64,000 nt of DNA. Source: Adenophora triphylla var. japonica. Its lineage: Eukaryota; Streptophyta; Magnoliopsida; Asterales; Campanulaceae. The translations under genes and the position numbers were made by a program. The DNA lies in NCBI GenBank assembly GCA_022495995.1, contig JAFEMH010002441.1, forward strand, positions 1 to 64,000, given 5' to 3'. The notes beneath the pieces were generated by a model, which was not told where the DNA came from, ran no database searches, and saw only the letters and a program-made list of their open reading frames with translations. Positions 23,584 to 36,700 of this stretch are shown here, piece after piece; the first letter of the stretch is position 1, and each line of letters opens with the position of its first letter.

Positions 23584-24380
23584 CTTGGGCGGTCGCCCAT
23601 GGGTAGGGCTGTTACACGAACCGAGCCTGTTCGAGCTCGACTCGGGCTCGGCTCGAAAAAAGCTCGAGTTCGAGTGGGCTCGAGGCGAACTCGAGCTCGA
23701 GCTCGAACCGAATTTCAAGTTCGTCATTTTTTCGAGCCCGGCTCGTGTTCGGCTCGTATGTTCGACGAGCTCTGTTCGAGATCGACTCGTTTAAGCTCGA
23801 CTCGGGCTCGGCTCGTTAAAAGCTCGGATGAATTATGAATTTTTTGTTAAAAATATATATATTTAGTGACAAATTAAAAGACCAAGCTCGAGCTTGGCTC
23901 GTTTAGGCTCGAGTTCGATTGCAACTCGAATTAGGGCTCGATAAAGCTCGTTCGATTTCAGATTTTTTTTCAAAAAATAAGTCGAAGCTCGAGCTCGGCT
24001 CGTTAATACTCGAGTTCGAGCAGCTCGCGAAAAGCTCGCGAGCCGGCTCGCGAAAAGCTCGAAACTTGATTCGAGCCGAGCTCGAACATGAATTCTGGGA
24101 TCGAGCTCGAGCTCGAGAAAAGCTCGAGCTCGTTTAAAAGTTCACGAGCTCGAGCTCGAAACATCAAAAGCTCGGCTCGGCTCGGCTCGTTTACAGCCCT
24201 ACCCATGGGGGGCTTGAGCGGCCGCCCATGTGCTCAGAAATTAGAGTGTCTTAGAAACCTTCTTGGGCGGTCGCCCAAGCTCCCTTGTGCGGTCGCCCAT
24301 CCCTGCAGAAGAATGTGTGTCCTTTGAAGCTCCCTTGGGCGGTCGCCCAAGTGACATGGGCGGTCGCCCATGTCACCAGA
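23584..24380. repeat. TTGGGCGGTCGCCCAA palindrome cluster
   Basis: Six copies of a 14-16-bp palindrome (GGGCGGTCGCCCA and close variants) at about 23586, 24216, 24263, 24288, 24335 and 24358. The hAT MITE 23604-24201 inserted at the edge of the first copy. They lie in the solo LTR, so they could be part of its U3/R regulatory region; the function is unknown. Confidence 0.8.
23604..24201. mobile_element. hAT MITE, GAGCTCG-rich
   Basis: 598 bp with inverted termini TAGGGCTGTTACACGA and TAGGGCTGTAAACGAG (right end, other strand). An exact 8-bp duplication CCCATGGG (23596-23603, 24202-24209) flanks it. The interior is largely GAGCTCGA/CGGCTCG repeats on both strands. Open frames inside are compositional. 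Confidence 0.93.
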
Positions 24381-26366
24381 TTCCCTGAGTTAATTTTCTT
24401 GCTGAGTTTTACCAATAACCTCGTGGTATGATTCCCAACCACTATAAATTTGTAGAACCTAATCTAAACCGGATATGGATTAATCCCTTTTAACTTAGAT
24501 TAAAGTATGATACTTGGGCCACGTAGCGACGTCTTATTTGATCAAAGTGGATTTGTGAGAGTAGTTTAAATATCGTCTGGGAAATGGTTATAGGCTTGAT
24601 TTGTAACTTTACCAAAGTAGTTCATCTTGGAAATTAGATCTTGAACCTTTATTAAGTATATTCGAGGTTGAATAATGACTATGTAGGAATGGGTTATGAT
24701 ACATAGTGGTCTTACTTGCCCCTATACTTGGTGATTGGTTTGGATAGTGAAAAAGCTATATGTCACTCTATTGTGCTAACTTGGGAATGTGTATTTATCA
24801 CATTGTTTCGTTATTATTCAAGTGTGGATATGATTATCATATGGTTGTATTGTTATCCCATTTGTGGAATTATTGATTATACTGTTACTCTACTTGAATA
24901 CATATTCATTGATGGTGCTATGCTTAGTGTATTACATAAATGTTACACTATGATATTGATTGAACATGAGTATATTTTACCATGTGGCTACATTTTTTAT
25001 CCCCTTTGTGGATTATAGTTCAAGTATCTATTATGTGCTTGAACGTGTTTATATTTTATGTGATTGGGGGGTATAATGGAATTCAATCAATTATTGATTT
25101 GTTCTCTAAGTGATTGAAGGTCCATCATACTGTGACCTCTCCCCTCTCGCGGCCACACGGGGTTATAGCATCCGTATTGAGCCGAAAGCCTTACGTAGTT
25201 GCTACTATCTTATTTGGTTCCCAAAACGGGTCTTATAAGATGTGAATATGCCTAAGCGATTCACGGAGATGATTTATAATCATAACTGTCTCGATTATAT
25301 GATATTGGTTACGGTGGATATGCATTCACGTAAATAGTGGAGTATTATGCCCACAAAGGATACGTAACTTATGATTCGGACGGGAAAGGTAAACAAAGGT
25401 AACGGAAGGTGTTTCTTGTTTTATCAATATGTGAGATGTACCTTGTTATGTGTTGCATCTTACCCGGCATATTCTTTGCATTCATAATAGCTTGCTGAGA
25501 TTTATTCTCACCCCTCTCCTTTTAATGCTTTTAGATCCTGAGACAGGCGGACCGGCCAAGTGAGGACGGAAAGGAGTTTGGACGTGGTATTTTGGGATTT
25601 GTCGGGGTATGTATAGGTTGGCATAGAAGATATATTTTGTATAATTCCTTTATGGAGTTTGTGTGTATAAAACTTGGTTTCTACGTTATAATCAAAGTCT
25701 TTTGTAATTAAAACAGGTTGTTACTTTTAAAAGTTATTCAACTCTTCCTTTCATGTAGAGAGGAATGAAGTTATTTTGAAATGATTATGTTCAGTATGTT
25801 TAAGTTGTAAGTTGAATCAAAGTTTTAAAAAGTTTAGGTGGTTTGAGTTCTTTTGGGGACGCTCTAGCTCGGGACACGAGTTAGATTCCGGGTTGGGGTC
25901 CTCACAAGGATAATTGTGAAATTAGTATTTTTTTTGTGTCCAAATCAAATGAAACTTATATCAATTTATAGGAAAAAAAATGATGAATTTTGATGAAAAA
26001 AAATTAAAAAAATAATAATTTACTAGGTGATAATTCAGCTCAAAATTTTGGGATAAAATATTAAATTCGAAAATCCTAGGAACCAATCAGAACATGACAC
26101 TTGACAATACCAGAAAAAAAAAGAGGAAAACTTAAGCGCCTCACGCGCCTTGCTTGGTCGTGAGGCGCACGCGCCAGATTTGGACCAATTGAAAGGCAAC
26201 ACGTGTCACACATTTTTTTTTTCCGCTGGTTGAAACTTTTCATTCCCAAATTTCATCCCACCCCCTTTCATTTCACCATTGGAGCATTTTACCTGGCTAA
26301 ATCCCATTTCAACCGACGTTTCATTTCACCATTGCTGGTAGTCTTACAATTACGCTCTCTATTTTA

Positions 26367-26564
26367 GGTCCCGTCTTGTCGAGCGTTTTTGTTAAAACGG
26401 AGATTAAAAAACTCAACTTTTTTTTTGTTAAGCGTGTTAGTCAAGAGTTTTAGACGGTTAAATTTTAAAAAGTTGGGGATATTTTGGCCGCTCAAAATTA
26501 TAGCGTAAAAAAAAAACTCAATTTTAAAAAATCTCCGTTTATAAAACTGTGCACCAGACGAGCC
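26367..26564. mobile_element. Tourist-like MITE in the lumazine synthase promoter
   Basis: 198 bp with termini GGTCCCGTCTTGTCGAG and GGCTCGTCTGGTGCAC (other strand) and a TTA duplication (26364-26366, 26565-26567). Internal inverted arms around AACGGAGATTAAAAAACTCA make a foldback. It ends 201 bp before the lumazine synthase start codon. Confidence 0.78.
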
Positions 26565-26765
26565 TTAAACTTTGGTTGGCACAGACCAACAAGTTAAAAT
26601 AGAGAAGGCGTGAAAAGGGCCGGGAAAATGGCATGGAACATGAGATTTAGGTGAGGCCGGCCTTCTAATATTTAACAGTAATAGAGCTGCGCCTCACCCA
26701 AAATCATCGCAGCCGTTTTCTTTCTTCAGTTCAAACACCCGAATTCAGCCTAAATTCGTAATACA

Positions 26766-29700
26766 ATGGCTGCTGCTTCATCTTCACTTGCTATCTCCTC
26801 CACCGTAACACCATTCAGTAATCAGCCAAGCCGACTACCCTTCTCGGTAGCTATTCTTCCTAGAACAACGCCATCACTTTTCTTGGCCAAATCTCCATCT
26901 TCATCCATCCAATTTTTGCAACATGGTACGTTTCTTTTTCTTTTTCCTTTTCTGGGTTTTGATTTTACTCGCTTTTGGTAACTATTCAATGAATTTCTTC
27001 TTACTTGTTCAAGATGATGTTGGAAATGAAAATTTGTTGTCAGTTCAGTTTTTCCCCTTTTGGAATTTGTTTCTAATCATTATTCCTTTATTAATTGTCT
27101 AATTGTTTTTGTAATTTTTTTGAAGATGTTGGAAATACAGAATTTGGGGTTGGATTAGTGACCAAGGGGAAAGATCGTCGGGGGTCATTTTGTCAAACAG
27201 CTGCTGTTCGTGAACTCACCGGTTCCCTCCTCTCTGCTGAGGGTTTTAAATTTGCTATTGTTAGTAGCTCATACCCTATTCCTGTGTGTGTGCGCATTTC
27301 AAAATTACATTTAACTCCACATATTATCTCTTGCTCTTTGTTAGTCATTGCACGTGGTGGTAATGGCCAAAAAATTGAAATAACCACATGTTGTTGAGAA
27401 CTGCTCATCAAACCTTGCCCCCTCTCCGTTGCGAATTTGCTTAATCAGTGTACATATCTGTTTGAAAGCGAGGAGACTAATCAAAGTGCTATGAGTTCGT
27501 CTTGATGTTATTCTGATTTGTAATCTGGATTGCTATAGTGACTAGGATTCACGGGAGTGATTCATCAGTAACACCTGTAGTAAGATCTTAGCTGCATAAC
27601 AGAAAGGAAGTGATAAGCAGAACTGATAGAAAAGCTAGGATTGGATCCACATATGAGGTTGATCATGTTAGCGGAGGATGCTAAGCCTGTTTCTTTAGGC
27701 ACATTATAAAGATCCTGTCTTTAGACATGCCAATAACACCACAATTGAACCCCATCTAATTGAGCACTAGAGTTGACTATATTCATGGAGATATTTTTAC
27801 TCCCTCCATCCCAAGTTAAGTGTCCTAATTTCTTTTGATACAATGATTAAGAAATTATTTTAATTCGTATTGCCCTAACAATAACTAATAAAGATGAGTA
27901 ATTACTTTTACTTTCTAGAAGTCCACACTTTGTAGAATTCCAACTAGCATTCATCCAAGGCACTTAAGAGTGGAGATGAAGGGTTTCGCTGTATTACACA
28001 TCTCCCTATATAGATTTGTCATTTTCAAAGAAACATTACTAAAAAGACTGTGGCCTGTTGGGAGTATAATTGGAAAAATATGAAAAAGAAGTGGTAAAAA
28101 TGGAAGTAAGGCATTTATTTTGCAAAGTACCAATAGGGAACGTTAAATTTGGGACAAGGGAGTAAAATATTTGAATAATTTGGATATTCATTATGACAGA
28201 GAGATAGACACAGGGAAGAGATGTTTTTAAATTTTACCTTGAGGTCACGGGTTCGAGTTTTGGAAGCAGCCTCTTGCATTTTTGATGGGTACGGTTTGCT
28301 TACATTTCACCCTTGCGGTGGGGACCCTTCCCCAGACCCTCGTTGCGCGGGGATGCTTTGTGCACTGGGCTGCCCCATTTGTCTTTATCGGTGATTATGA
28401 AACTCACTTTATTGGTTACTGTAACCAAATGGCAATTAGTGGTATCATGAGTACATAAAATGTTTACTTATTATGTTTATGATGCTGCCTGTGCCCATAC
28501 TATAGTTCTTGCATTAAATTACTTTTATATTTCATCATCTGATAGGGCAAGGTAGACTTATCTGTTTACATCTGAGATAGATTATGTTTTAGTAAACGTT
28601 GTGTGAAGACCCTTGTCCTAAGCTAGAGTTGAGTTACCATTTTGTATATTTGTTCTTTTGGTCATGTGTGCCAAATCTAAGTCTTTATTTTGATATATTT
28701 GAGCCCTTCTAATTTGACATTTTTCTGTAAACTATTGTATGTGACATAGGTGGTTGCAAGGTTCAATGAGATTGTGACAAGGCCTCTTTTGGAAGGAGCT
28801 CTAAATACTTTAAAGGGATATTCAGTAAAGGAAGAGGACATTGATGTATGTATTATCTAATGCGTTGCTCCTTTTCTAATCATTGGTAGATACATGCTTT
28901 TTGTATTCAACGTTATTCGTTTGGATAAGCATTATTTCCTGATGATCCAAGAAGGAAAAAAAATATTCTAGAGACGTTTTGCTTGGGAAGGTCTGCTACT
29001 AGTTCACCAACTTGTTTCTCTAACTCAACCAGAAAAAGTTTCAAAAAGCAAAACACATTTGAATTAAGTTAATGTGTGTACAAGACATTGAGCAGTTTCA
29101 TGAGAAATTACTAATTCTTCTGGCCATCACTAGGTGGCAATAATTATTACTACGTCTCTGCTGAATTAATCTGGTTTGCTTTAACTTGTTCTACTTGAGA
29201 AATGCTTGACATGAAATGTTGCTATCATCCTTTTAGGTTGTCTGGGTTCCTGGATGTTTTGAGATCAGTCTTGTGGCGGAAAGGCTAGGGAAGTCGCAGA
29301 AATATCAAGCAATTATATGCATTGGAGCAGTGGTATACTATCTGCATACAAGTTCTAAATCTGTTAATGCTTTAGCTTTCCATGTTTTTTTTTTACTTGA
29401 TGGCACATTGCATAAGACACATATATGGAAGTTGAAAAATTCTAAATTAAGAGGCATGATGGTGTAACACTTAAGGGAGCAATCTTTATCCTCTCGTGTG
29501 GGACATAAAATATAGAAATTAAGGGGTAAGAGTACTTTTCTCAGGATTTTTTTTTTAGAGTTATTTAAGAGGATAAATGAAATAAAAAAGAAGTAGGTAA
29601 CCTTCCTGCACTCACTTTATTTTTCCACTTTTAAGTGAGGGCAAACACATGAGCTACACCAAGTAGTTGGTTTCTGATTTTGACTCTCTCTTTTATGTAT

Positions 29701-30696
29701 ACACTGACATCTGTTGAGAACCTCTTGAACTTTGTAAATAATCAAAGCATCATCATCAAGACTTTGCAATGTTGCTAGAGATGAGAGAGAAGCGCCTCAT
29801 TCTCTCTTTGTTCCTGTGTTTGCTGGCTGTTTTCTTCTTCCACATTCTTCGCTAGTGAACTTCTGGTCCAGTTTGTTTCAATTTTCTTTCATCCCATGAA
29901 AAAAATCTAGCTTACAGAAATACTCCCTACGACCCATAATAAATGTCACATTTGTGTTGTCAATGTTTTTAAGGAATGTGCATTACTTGTTTGTACATTA
30001 GTTGTACAATAGTAAAATTGCACTGGATAGAAACGCAAAATTTATTTTGGGACGGATCAAAAAGGAAAGTACAACATTTATTATGGCACAGAGGGAGTAA
30101 AAAGAAGAAAATATCATCACGTGTTGCTTCTTTCGCTCCTATCTTTCCTGTTTCGTGTGCTTTATATTTCACATGAGTTAGTCCTTCAAAAAATTCCTGG
30201 TTTTTTAAATGTTCCAACTGAAATGCCATGGAGACTTGATATCTGTAACATTAAGATTTACGATTATTTACCCTGTAACGTGGTCTTGTAACCATTTCAT
30301 TGATGCCGTAGTAATACAGTAGAAACTCTAAAATTAATGATGTTGGGACCACCAAAATTTAATAATTAAGTGAGATATTAATTAACCAATAAATTAATAA
30401 TTATTAATTTATATATTAATTAATATCTTATTAACTTATAGATAAATTTATTATCAAATATTTACAATATTTTTTAAATATAATAACATTTTTTTCAAAG
30501 CACCCTTCAATCTCCCACTTTGCTTCATTGTTTAACGTATATCAGTTAAGTACCCAATTTATAAAGGCCCTCAATCTCTCACTTTATTACGATGATAAAA
30601 ATTAGAGATGAAATTCAATGCGATATTATTTTTAACAAAAAAACAGAAGACAATTGAATCATTTTTCAAAAAATCTTCATAAATCATTAATGTATT

Positions 30697-30782
<86 letters not shown>

Positions 30783-33700
30783 AATTATTAATTTATATTT
30801 CATATGGGGCCTACATAAGTAATCAAAAATGTATTATTTTATAATTAGCGAGTTATTAATTTGGCACGTTGTCCCCGACTTGGGACCGGCTAAATTTTTT
30901 ATTTAAGAGAGTTTATTAAATAGAGTATTAATTAATGGAATTTCTACTGTATATGTTTTTTGTACTTAGGTTCGAGGTGATACTACGCACTATGAGGCTG
31001 TTGCCAATGCAGCGGCATCTGGAGTAATGACAGCTGGTCTTAATTCAGGTTAGTTAGCATATTTATTTGATTCAAACAGCTCTCATCTTCCAGGACAGGA
31101 AGACATGTAAACTATGTAGTCAATGCCTCTATCAGTGGCGGAGCCAGAATTTTTTTATTTTCATAAAATGAAAGGGGGCAAAAAAAAATTAGTGCAATTT
31201 TTCCTGCCCATAAAGGGGCGCAAAATTCAATATATTGTACTAATACCCCCACGTTTTACTTTAAAGGGGGGCAATTGCCCCCTTTCAACTGCATGTACCT
31301 CCACCCGCTGGCCTCTATGGTTGTTCTAGAGGTGTTAAAATAATGGGGATATGGTTCTGGGCGTATGTGGGATTTTGAGCCTGGTTATATTCAACTAGTG
31401 AGAACCGAAACAGAACACAGTTTTTTGTATTCCTACATCAGTTGATGGAGAGGGGTTTCTCTCAACTCAGTAATGAATAGAACTGATGGCTTGCTAGAGT
31501 CCGCTCATGTCTTATGAGGATCGATGTGATCGAACTCATTGCCAATATAATATAGTCCTATGGGGTCACACGTATCGAACAAATTGTCAAAAATGAAGAA
31601 TATGAATTTTTGTACACAGGGGACGACTCGTCCCCAGGCCAGAACCAACTATTCCCTTGGCCTGGGATGAGTGTATCAGAGGTTTTATTTTGTCCCATGG
31701 ACGACTCGTCCCATAGGGGACGACTCGTGCCCATAGGGGACGACTCGTGCCCATAGGGACGACTCGTGCCCTGAATTTGTACTAACTATTCCCCGTAAAG
31801 GGGACGAATGTATCTGAAGCTTTGTGGAAGGGGACGACTTGTGCCCTGGGGGACGAGTCGTCCCGTCGGCGCTGAATGATACGTAAATGACTCAAAATTA
31901 GGGTTTTCTAAATGGGAAAATATTTATAACGTATAAATACTAACCCTTGGTTGCCCTAGCAGTCATACTCACGTTTTTGGGTTTAGAGAAACACAAAAAG
32001 AGTGATTTTCAATTGTGAATTGAGAAATCAAAACACCAATTCCATATTTCTTCATTGATTGAAAGGAGTTTCAATCAAAGGATCTAGCAATCCACCTAGA
32101 ATTGTTCTAGGGTTCGTTCAACGCGTGGATACACATAGAGGATCTTCGCAATTCAAGATCTGCAGTTCGTGATTCAAGGTTCGTTCATCAAGGATTCGTA
32201 AGATCATCAATCCTGGAGTTGGAACGCATTTTTCAACGACAAAGGGCATCAAGGTATTTCTATTTCATCCTTCTTAATTAATCATCTAGAACGGATCCTT
32301 GGCTCCGGGTTTTTCGAGTTAATTTGCTTTCTTCCGCTGCGCATGGACCCTCGAAACCCAACAGTGGTATCAGAGTCCCGTTCATGATGTTTATTTTAGA
32401 TAATCATGATAATTATATAATGTGATTATGTTAATTTTCATGATGAACATGATTTAGAATATGAATTTATATGGGATTTGCTTATGAAAGTAATTGTATA
32501 TATTGATATGCCATGATTATGAATTGAATTATATGATTAATGTTATGGAAAGTCAAAAAAGAATAGTCACTCGATCGACAACCGAGAGATTCCTGACGTG
32601 AACGGACGCTTTCTTTCTTTTCATGGGACTTCTCATTTCATGGGATATCAATTTCATTAATATGATTATTGTAAATTAAATTGATAAATTTCTAGGTCTT
32701 AAACAAATTGTTTGTTGAAGGGATTATGTTTCATATTAAATGAGATTTTGCATGAATCATTAAACCCTAATTGATTAGAAATTTTGGTGTATAGATCAAA
32801 TGTGATTTGTGATGCAACATCCCATGTTCATAATTATGCTCATATAATTTTCATGAATCAACCTTGCCATGTTAATTGATAAACATGAAAATTGAACCTT
32901 TATTGAAATTTGAGTTTGTTTATGCCACCCATTTTAAACACTTGTGAGTACACGGATAGTTTTATGTAGGCTACGCCATAGCGAGGTACATTAATTCTAT
33001 CTTTGTATGATCAAGATGAGCAAACGGTGATTGCTATACGTTTAAAATGGTTGAACTCAATTAGGCTATCAAAACAGTTTTGGGCCTAAGGCATAAGATG
33101 AGATTGAAACATGTGACATATGATGTCTATAATCTCATATAGAATCTAAGAGTCATATGAAGATATGATTGATAAATGTTATCTACCTTTTTGGTTTAAT
33201 TTTGAGCAGTCGTGCCATAACCGACTTGAAATTAAATTAAAGTTGGGTCTTAGCCTATTAAATTATATTATGCATATTTGTATAAGAAGGTTATATAATT
33301 TAGTGGGAGTATTTATGAAATACGTTATTTAATCTCTTAAATGAAATCGGTACTTATATGTGTTCATATGTGTTGCATATCTTCGTAGATTAATGACATC
33401 AAATCCTAATCAAACTCTGTCACTGCGATCAGTCCTTGAGAAGGACAAGTTGGAAGAGAATGACAACAACTATGTGGATTGGATCCGCAGTTTGAGAATT
33501 GTTCTCAAACAAGAAAGGAAGTTGTACATTCTCGATGGACCCGTTCCACCCGAGCCTGCTGCTAATGCAACTCGAACTGAAAAGGATCAACACAAGAAAC
33601 ATATGGATGATTCTATAGATGTTGGTTGCTTGATGCTCGCTACCATGTGTAAGGCCCTTCAAAAGGATCTTGAACACATGGATGCTTATGATTTGGGAAA

Positions 33701-36700
33701 TCATTTGAAGGAAATGTTCCAGTTGCAAGCACGTCAGGAAAGGTTTGACACCATGAAGGCTCTTCATTCATGCAAGATGATTGAAGGACAACCTGTTGGG
33801 CCTCATGTGTTGAAAATGAAGGGTCACCACGAACATCTTGAGAGGCTTGGATATCCTATCTAGTTGGAACTGGCTACGAATAAGATATTGCATTCACTCC
33901 CTGAAAGTTATAATCAGTTTGTTATGAATTATAACATGAATGGAATGAATAAATCTCTGTCTGAATTGCATGGGATGCTTAAGAATGCAGAGAACAATAT
34001 CGCCAAGAAAACCAATCAAGTGTTGATGGTGAACAAAGGAAAGGGGTTCAAGAAAACCAAGGTTAAGGCAAAAGTTGCTAAACCGGAGGCAAAGGTTGCC
34101 GTTATTGAGAAGCCTCAACCCAAATCCCAAAAGGATGCGGTGTGCTACCATTGCAAGGAAACTGGGCATTGGAGGCGTATCTGCAAGGTTTATCAGGAAG
34201 GACTGAAGAAGAAGGGCAATGAGATTGCCATGACTTCAGGTATCTATGTGATAGATTTTCTACTTTCTACTTCTAGTTCTTGCTGCATTAGCCGTAGGGA
34301 CTTATGAAGTCGCTTTACCTAGCGGAGTAATATTAGTTTTAAATAATTGCTATTATGTTCCGGATTTGAGCAGAAACATTATTTCAATTTCTTGTTTAGA
34401 CAATGAAGGTTATAGTTTTCTTATTAAGAATAAGAAATTTTCCATTTATTTAAATGATATGCTTTATTGTATTGCACATTCTTTTAATGGCCTTTATGTC
34501 CTAGATGTTGAAAATAATGTTGAAAATGTCTATCATGTAAATAAGAAATCTAAACCAAATAATGTGAACAACACATTTAAATGGCATTGCCGTCTTGGTC
34601 ACATAAATGAGAAACGCGTCTCTAAACTCCATAAAGATGGATATTTAGACTCATATGATTATGAATCATGCGATGTTTGCGAATCTTGTTTATTGGGCAA
34701 GATGACTAAAGCACCTTTTACTAAGAGTAGTGAAAGGGCTAATGATTTGTTGGCTCTCATACATACTGATGTATGTAGACCAATGAATAGCATTGCTAGG
34801 GGAGGATTTCGGTACTTCATAACGTTCACTGATGACTTATCAAGATATGGCTATGTCTATCTGATGAAGTACAAAAGTGAAGCATTTGAGATATTTAGAA
34901 TATTTCAAAATGAAGTACAAAATCAACTTGGCAAAACTATTAAGACACTTCGATCCGATCGAGGTGGTGAATATTTAAGCCAAGAATTTGACGATCATTT
35001 TAAAAGTTGTGAAATTGTTTCATAACTTACTCCACCCGGAACACCACAATGGAATGGTGTGTCCGAGAGGAGAAATCGAACTCTATTAGATATGGTTCGA
35101 TCGATGATGAGTCAAGTTAACCTTCCTATTTCCTTTTGGGGACATGCACTGGAAACAGCTGCTTTCACACTTAATAAGGTCCCTACTAAATCGGCTCCTA
35201 AGACCCCACATGAGATGTGGCATGGAAGAAAACCTAGTTTATCTTTTATGAAGATTTGGGGATGTGAAGCTTATGTAAAGAAATTAGTTTCTGAAAATAA
35301 GCTTGCACCCAGATCCGATAAATGTATTTTCGTTGGTTATCCCAAGGAAACGAAAGGATATCAATTTTGCAACCGATCCGAGAACAAAGTGTTTGTTGCT
35401 CGACATGGTACCTTTCTAGAGAAAGAGTTTCTCTCTAAAGAAACTAGTGGGAGTAAAATTGATCTTGAAGAAATTCAAGAACCCGAAAATGACAAGGAAC
35501 CAATAGTAGAGACGGAACCAAATTCACAAGCTGTTGTGGAACCGGTTCAAGATACACAAGTTCTTCGCAGATCGGATAGGATACGATCTGAACCTGAGAG
35601 ATATGGATTTCTTATGACGGAAAGTAACGAAGTAGAAATCATTGAGAATGATGAACCTACTTCCTATCAAGAGGCGATGTCCACTCCTGATTCGGACAAG
35701 TGGCTAGGAGCCATGGAATCCGAGATCAAATCCATGTACAATAATCAAGTTTGGAACTTGATTGATCCACCTGAAGGTGTAAAAACCATAGGGTGTAAAT
35801 GGGTTTTCAAAAAGAAAACCGACATGGATGGGAAGATACATACTTACAAGGTTAGGCTTGTTGCCAAGGGGTATAGGCAGATTCATGATGTTGACTATGA
35901 TGAAACCTTTTCACCTGTAGCAATGCTTAAGTCTATTAGAATCTTAATTGCCATAGCCGCATATTATGATTATGAGATATGGCAAATGGACGTCAAAACA
36001 GCGTTTCTTAACGGAAACCTACTTGAGGATGTATACATGATACATCCTGAAGGGTTTGTCGATCCAAAGAATTCTAATAAAGTATGTAAGTTGCAGAGAT
36101 CCATTTATGGATTGAAGCAAGCTTCAAGGAGCTGGAATCTACGTTTTGATGAATCAGTCAAAGAGTTTGGCTTCATCAAAAACGAAGATGAACCTTGTGT
36201 ATACAAGAAAATAAGTGGGAGCATAGTACTATTTCTGGTGTTATATGTCGATGACATCTTGCTCATTGGAAACAATGTTCCTGCACTTGAGCTGTCAAGT
36301 CCTGGTTAGGAAAATGTTTCTCAATGAAAGATATGGGTGAAGCGGCTTATATTGTTGGTATCAAGATCTATAGAGATAGATCAAGAAGGATGATTGGTTT
36401 ATGTCAAAGTACATATATTGACAAGGTCCTTAGAAGATTCCGTATGGAAAATTCTAAGAGAGGGAACTTGCCAATGGGACATGGCATTACTCTTAGCAAG
36501 ACTCATTGTCCTAAGACAAATGATGAGCGAAAGAGAATGAGTGATATTCCATATGTTTCGGCAATTGGGTCTATCATGTATGCCATGTTATGTACTAGAC
36601 CTGATGTCTCGTATGCTCTGAGCATGACGAGTAGATACCAGTCTGATCCTGGTGAGAACCATTGGATAGCAGTCAAGAATATCCTTAAGTACTTGAGAAG

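Larger units (their letters stand above)
22624..25907 (+). mobile_element. Solo LTR of a Ty3/gypsy-type retrotransposon
   Basis: Begins TGTAACGACTCTAACC, ends GGGGTCCTCACA and is flanked by AGGA on both sides (22620-22623, 25908-25911). No internal retrotransposon coding sequence exists, so this is a lone LTR left by recombination between two LTRs. Its 3.3-kb length and the 3' part (GCTGAGATTTATTCTCACCC, then a GATCCTGAGACAGGCGGACC stretch) resemble the long LTRs of Tekay/Del chromoviruses; that assignment is tentative. It contains a 598-bp hAT MITE plus an older repeat of TTGGGCGGTCGCCCAA palindromes. Confidence 0.75.
22280..26343. mobile_element. Harbinger/Tourist-like element split by an LTR
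   Basis: The ends GACTATCAACAATGGTTTCA and, from the right on the other strand, GACTACCAGCAATGGTGAAA form an imperfect inverted repeat. A 3-bp TTA duplication (22277-22279, 26344-26346) flanks it, as is typical of PIF/Harbinger. Without the inserted LTR (22624-25907) the element is about 776 bp and has no coding capacity. Confidence 0.8.

Noticed and set aside
23564..24327. Glu/Leu/Arg-rich open frames on both strands
   Set aside because: They are translations of GAGCTCGA repeats in a hAT MITE.
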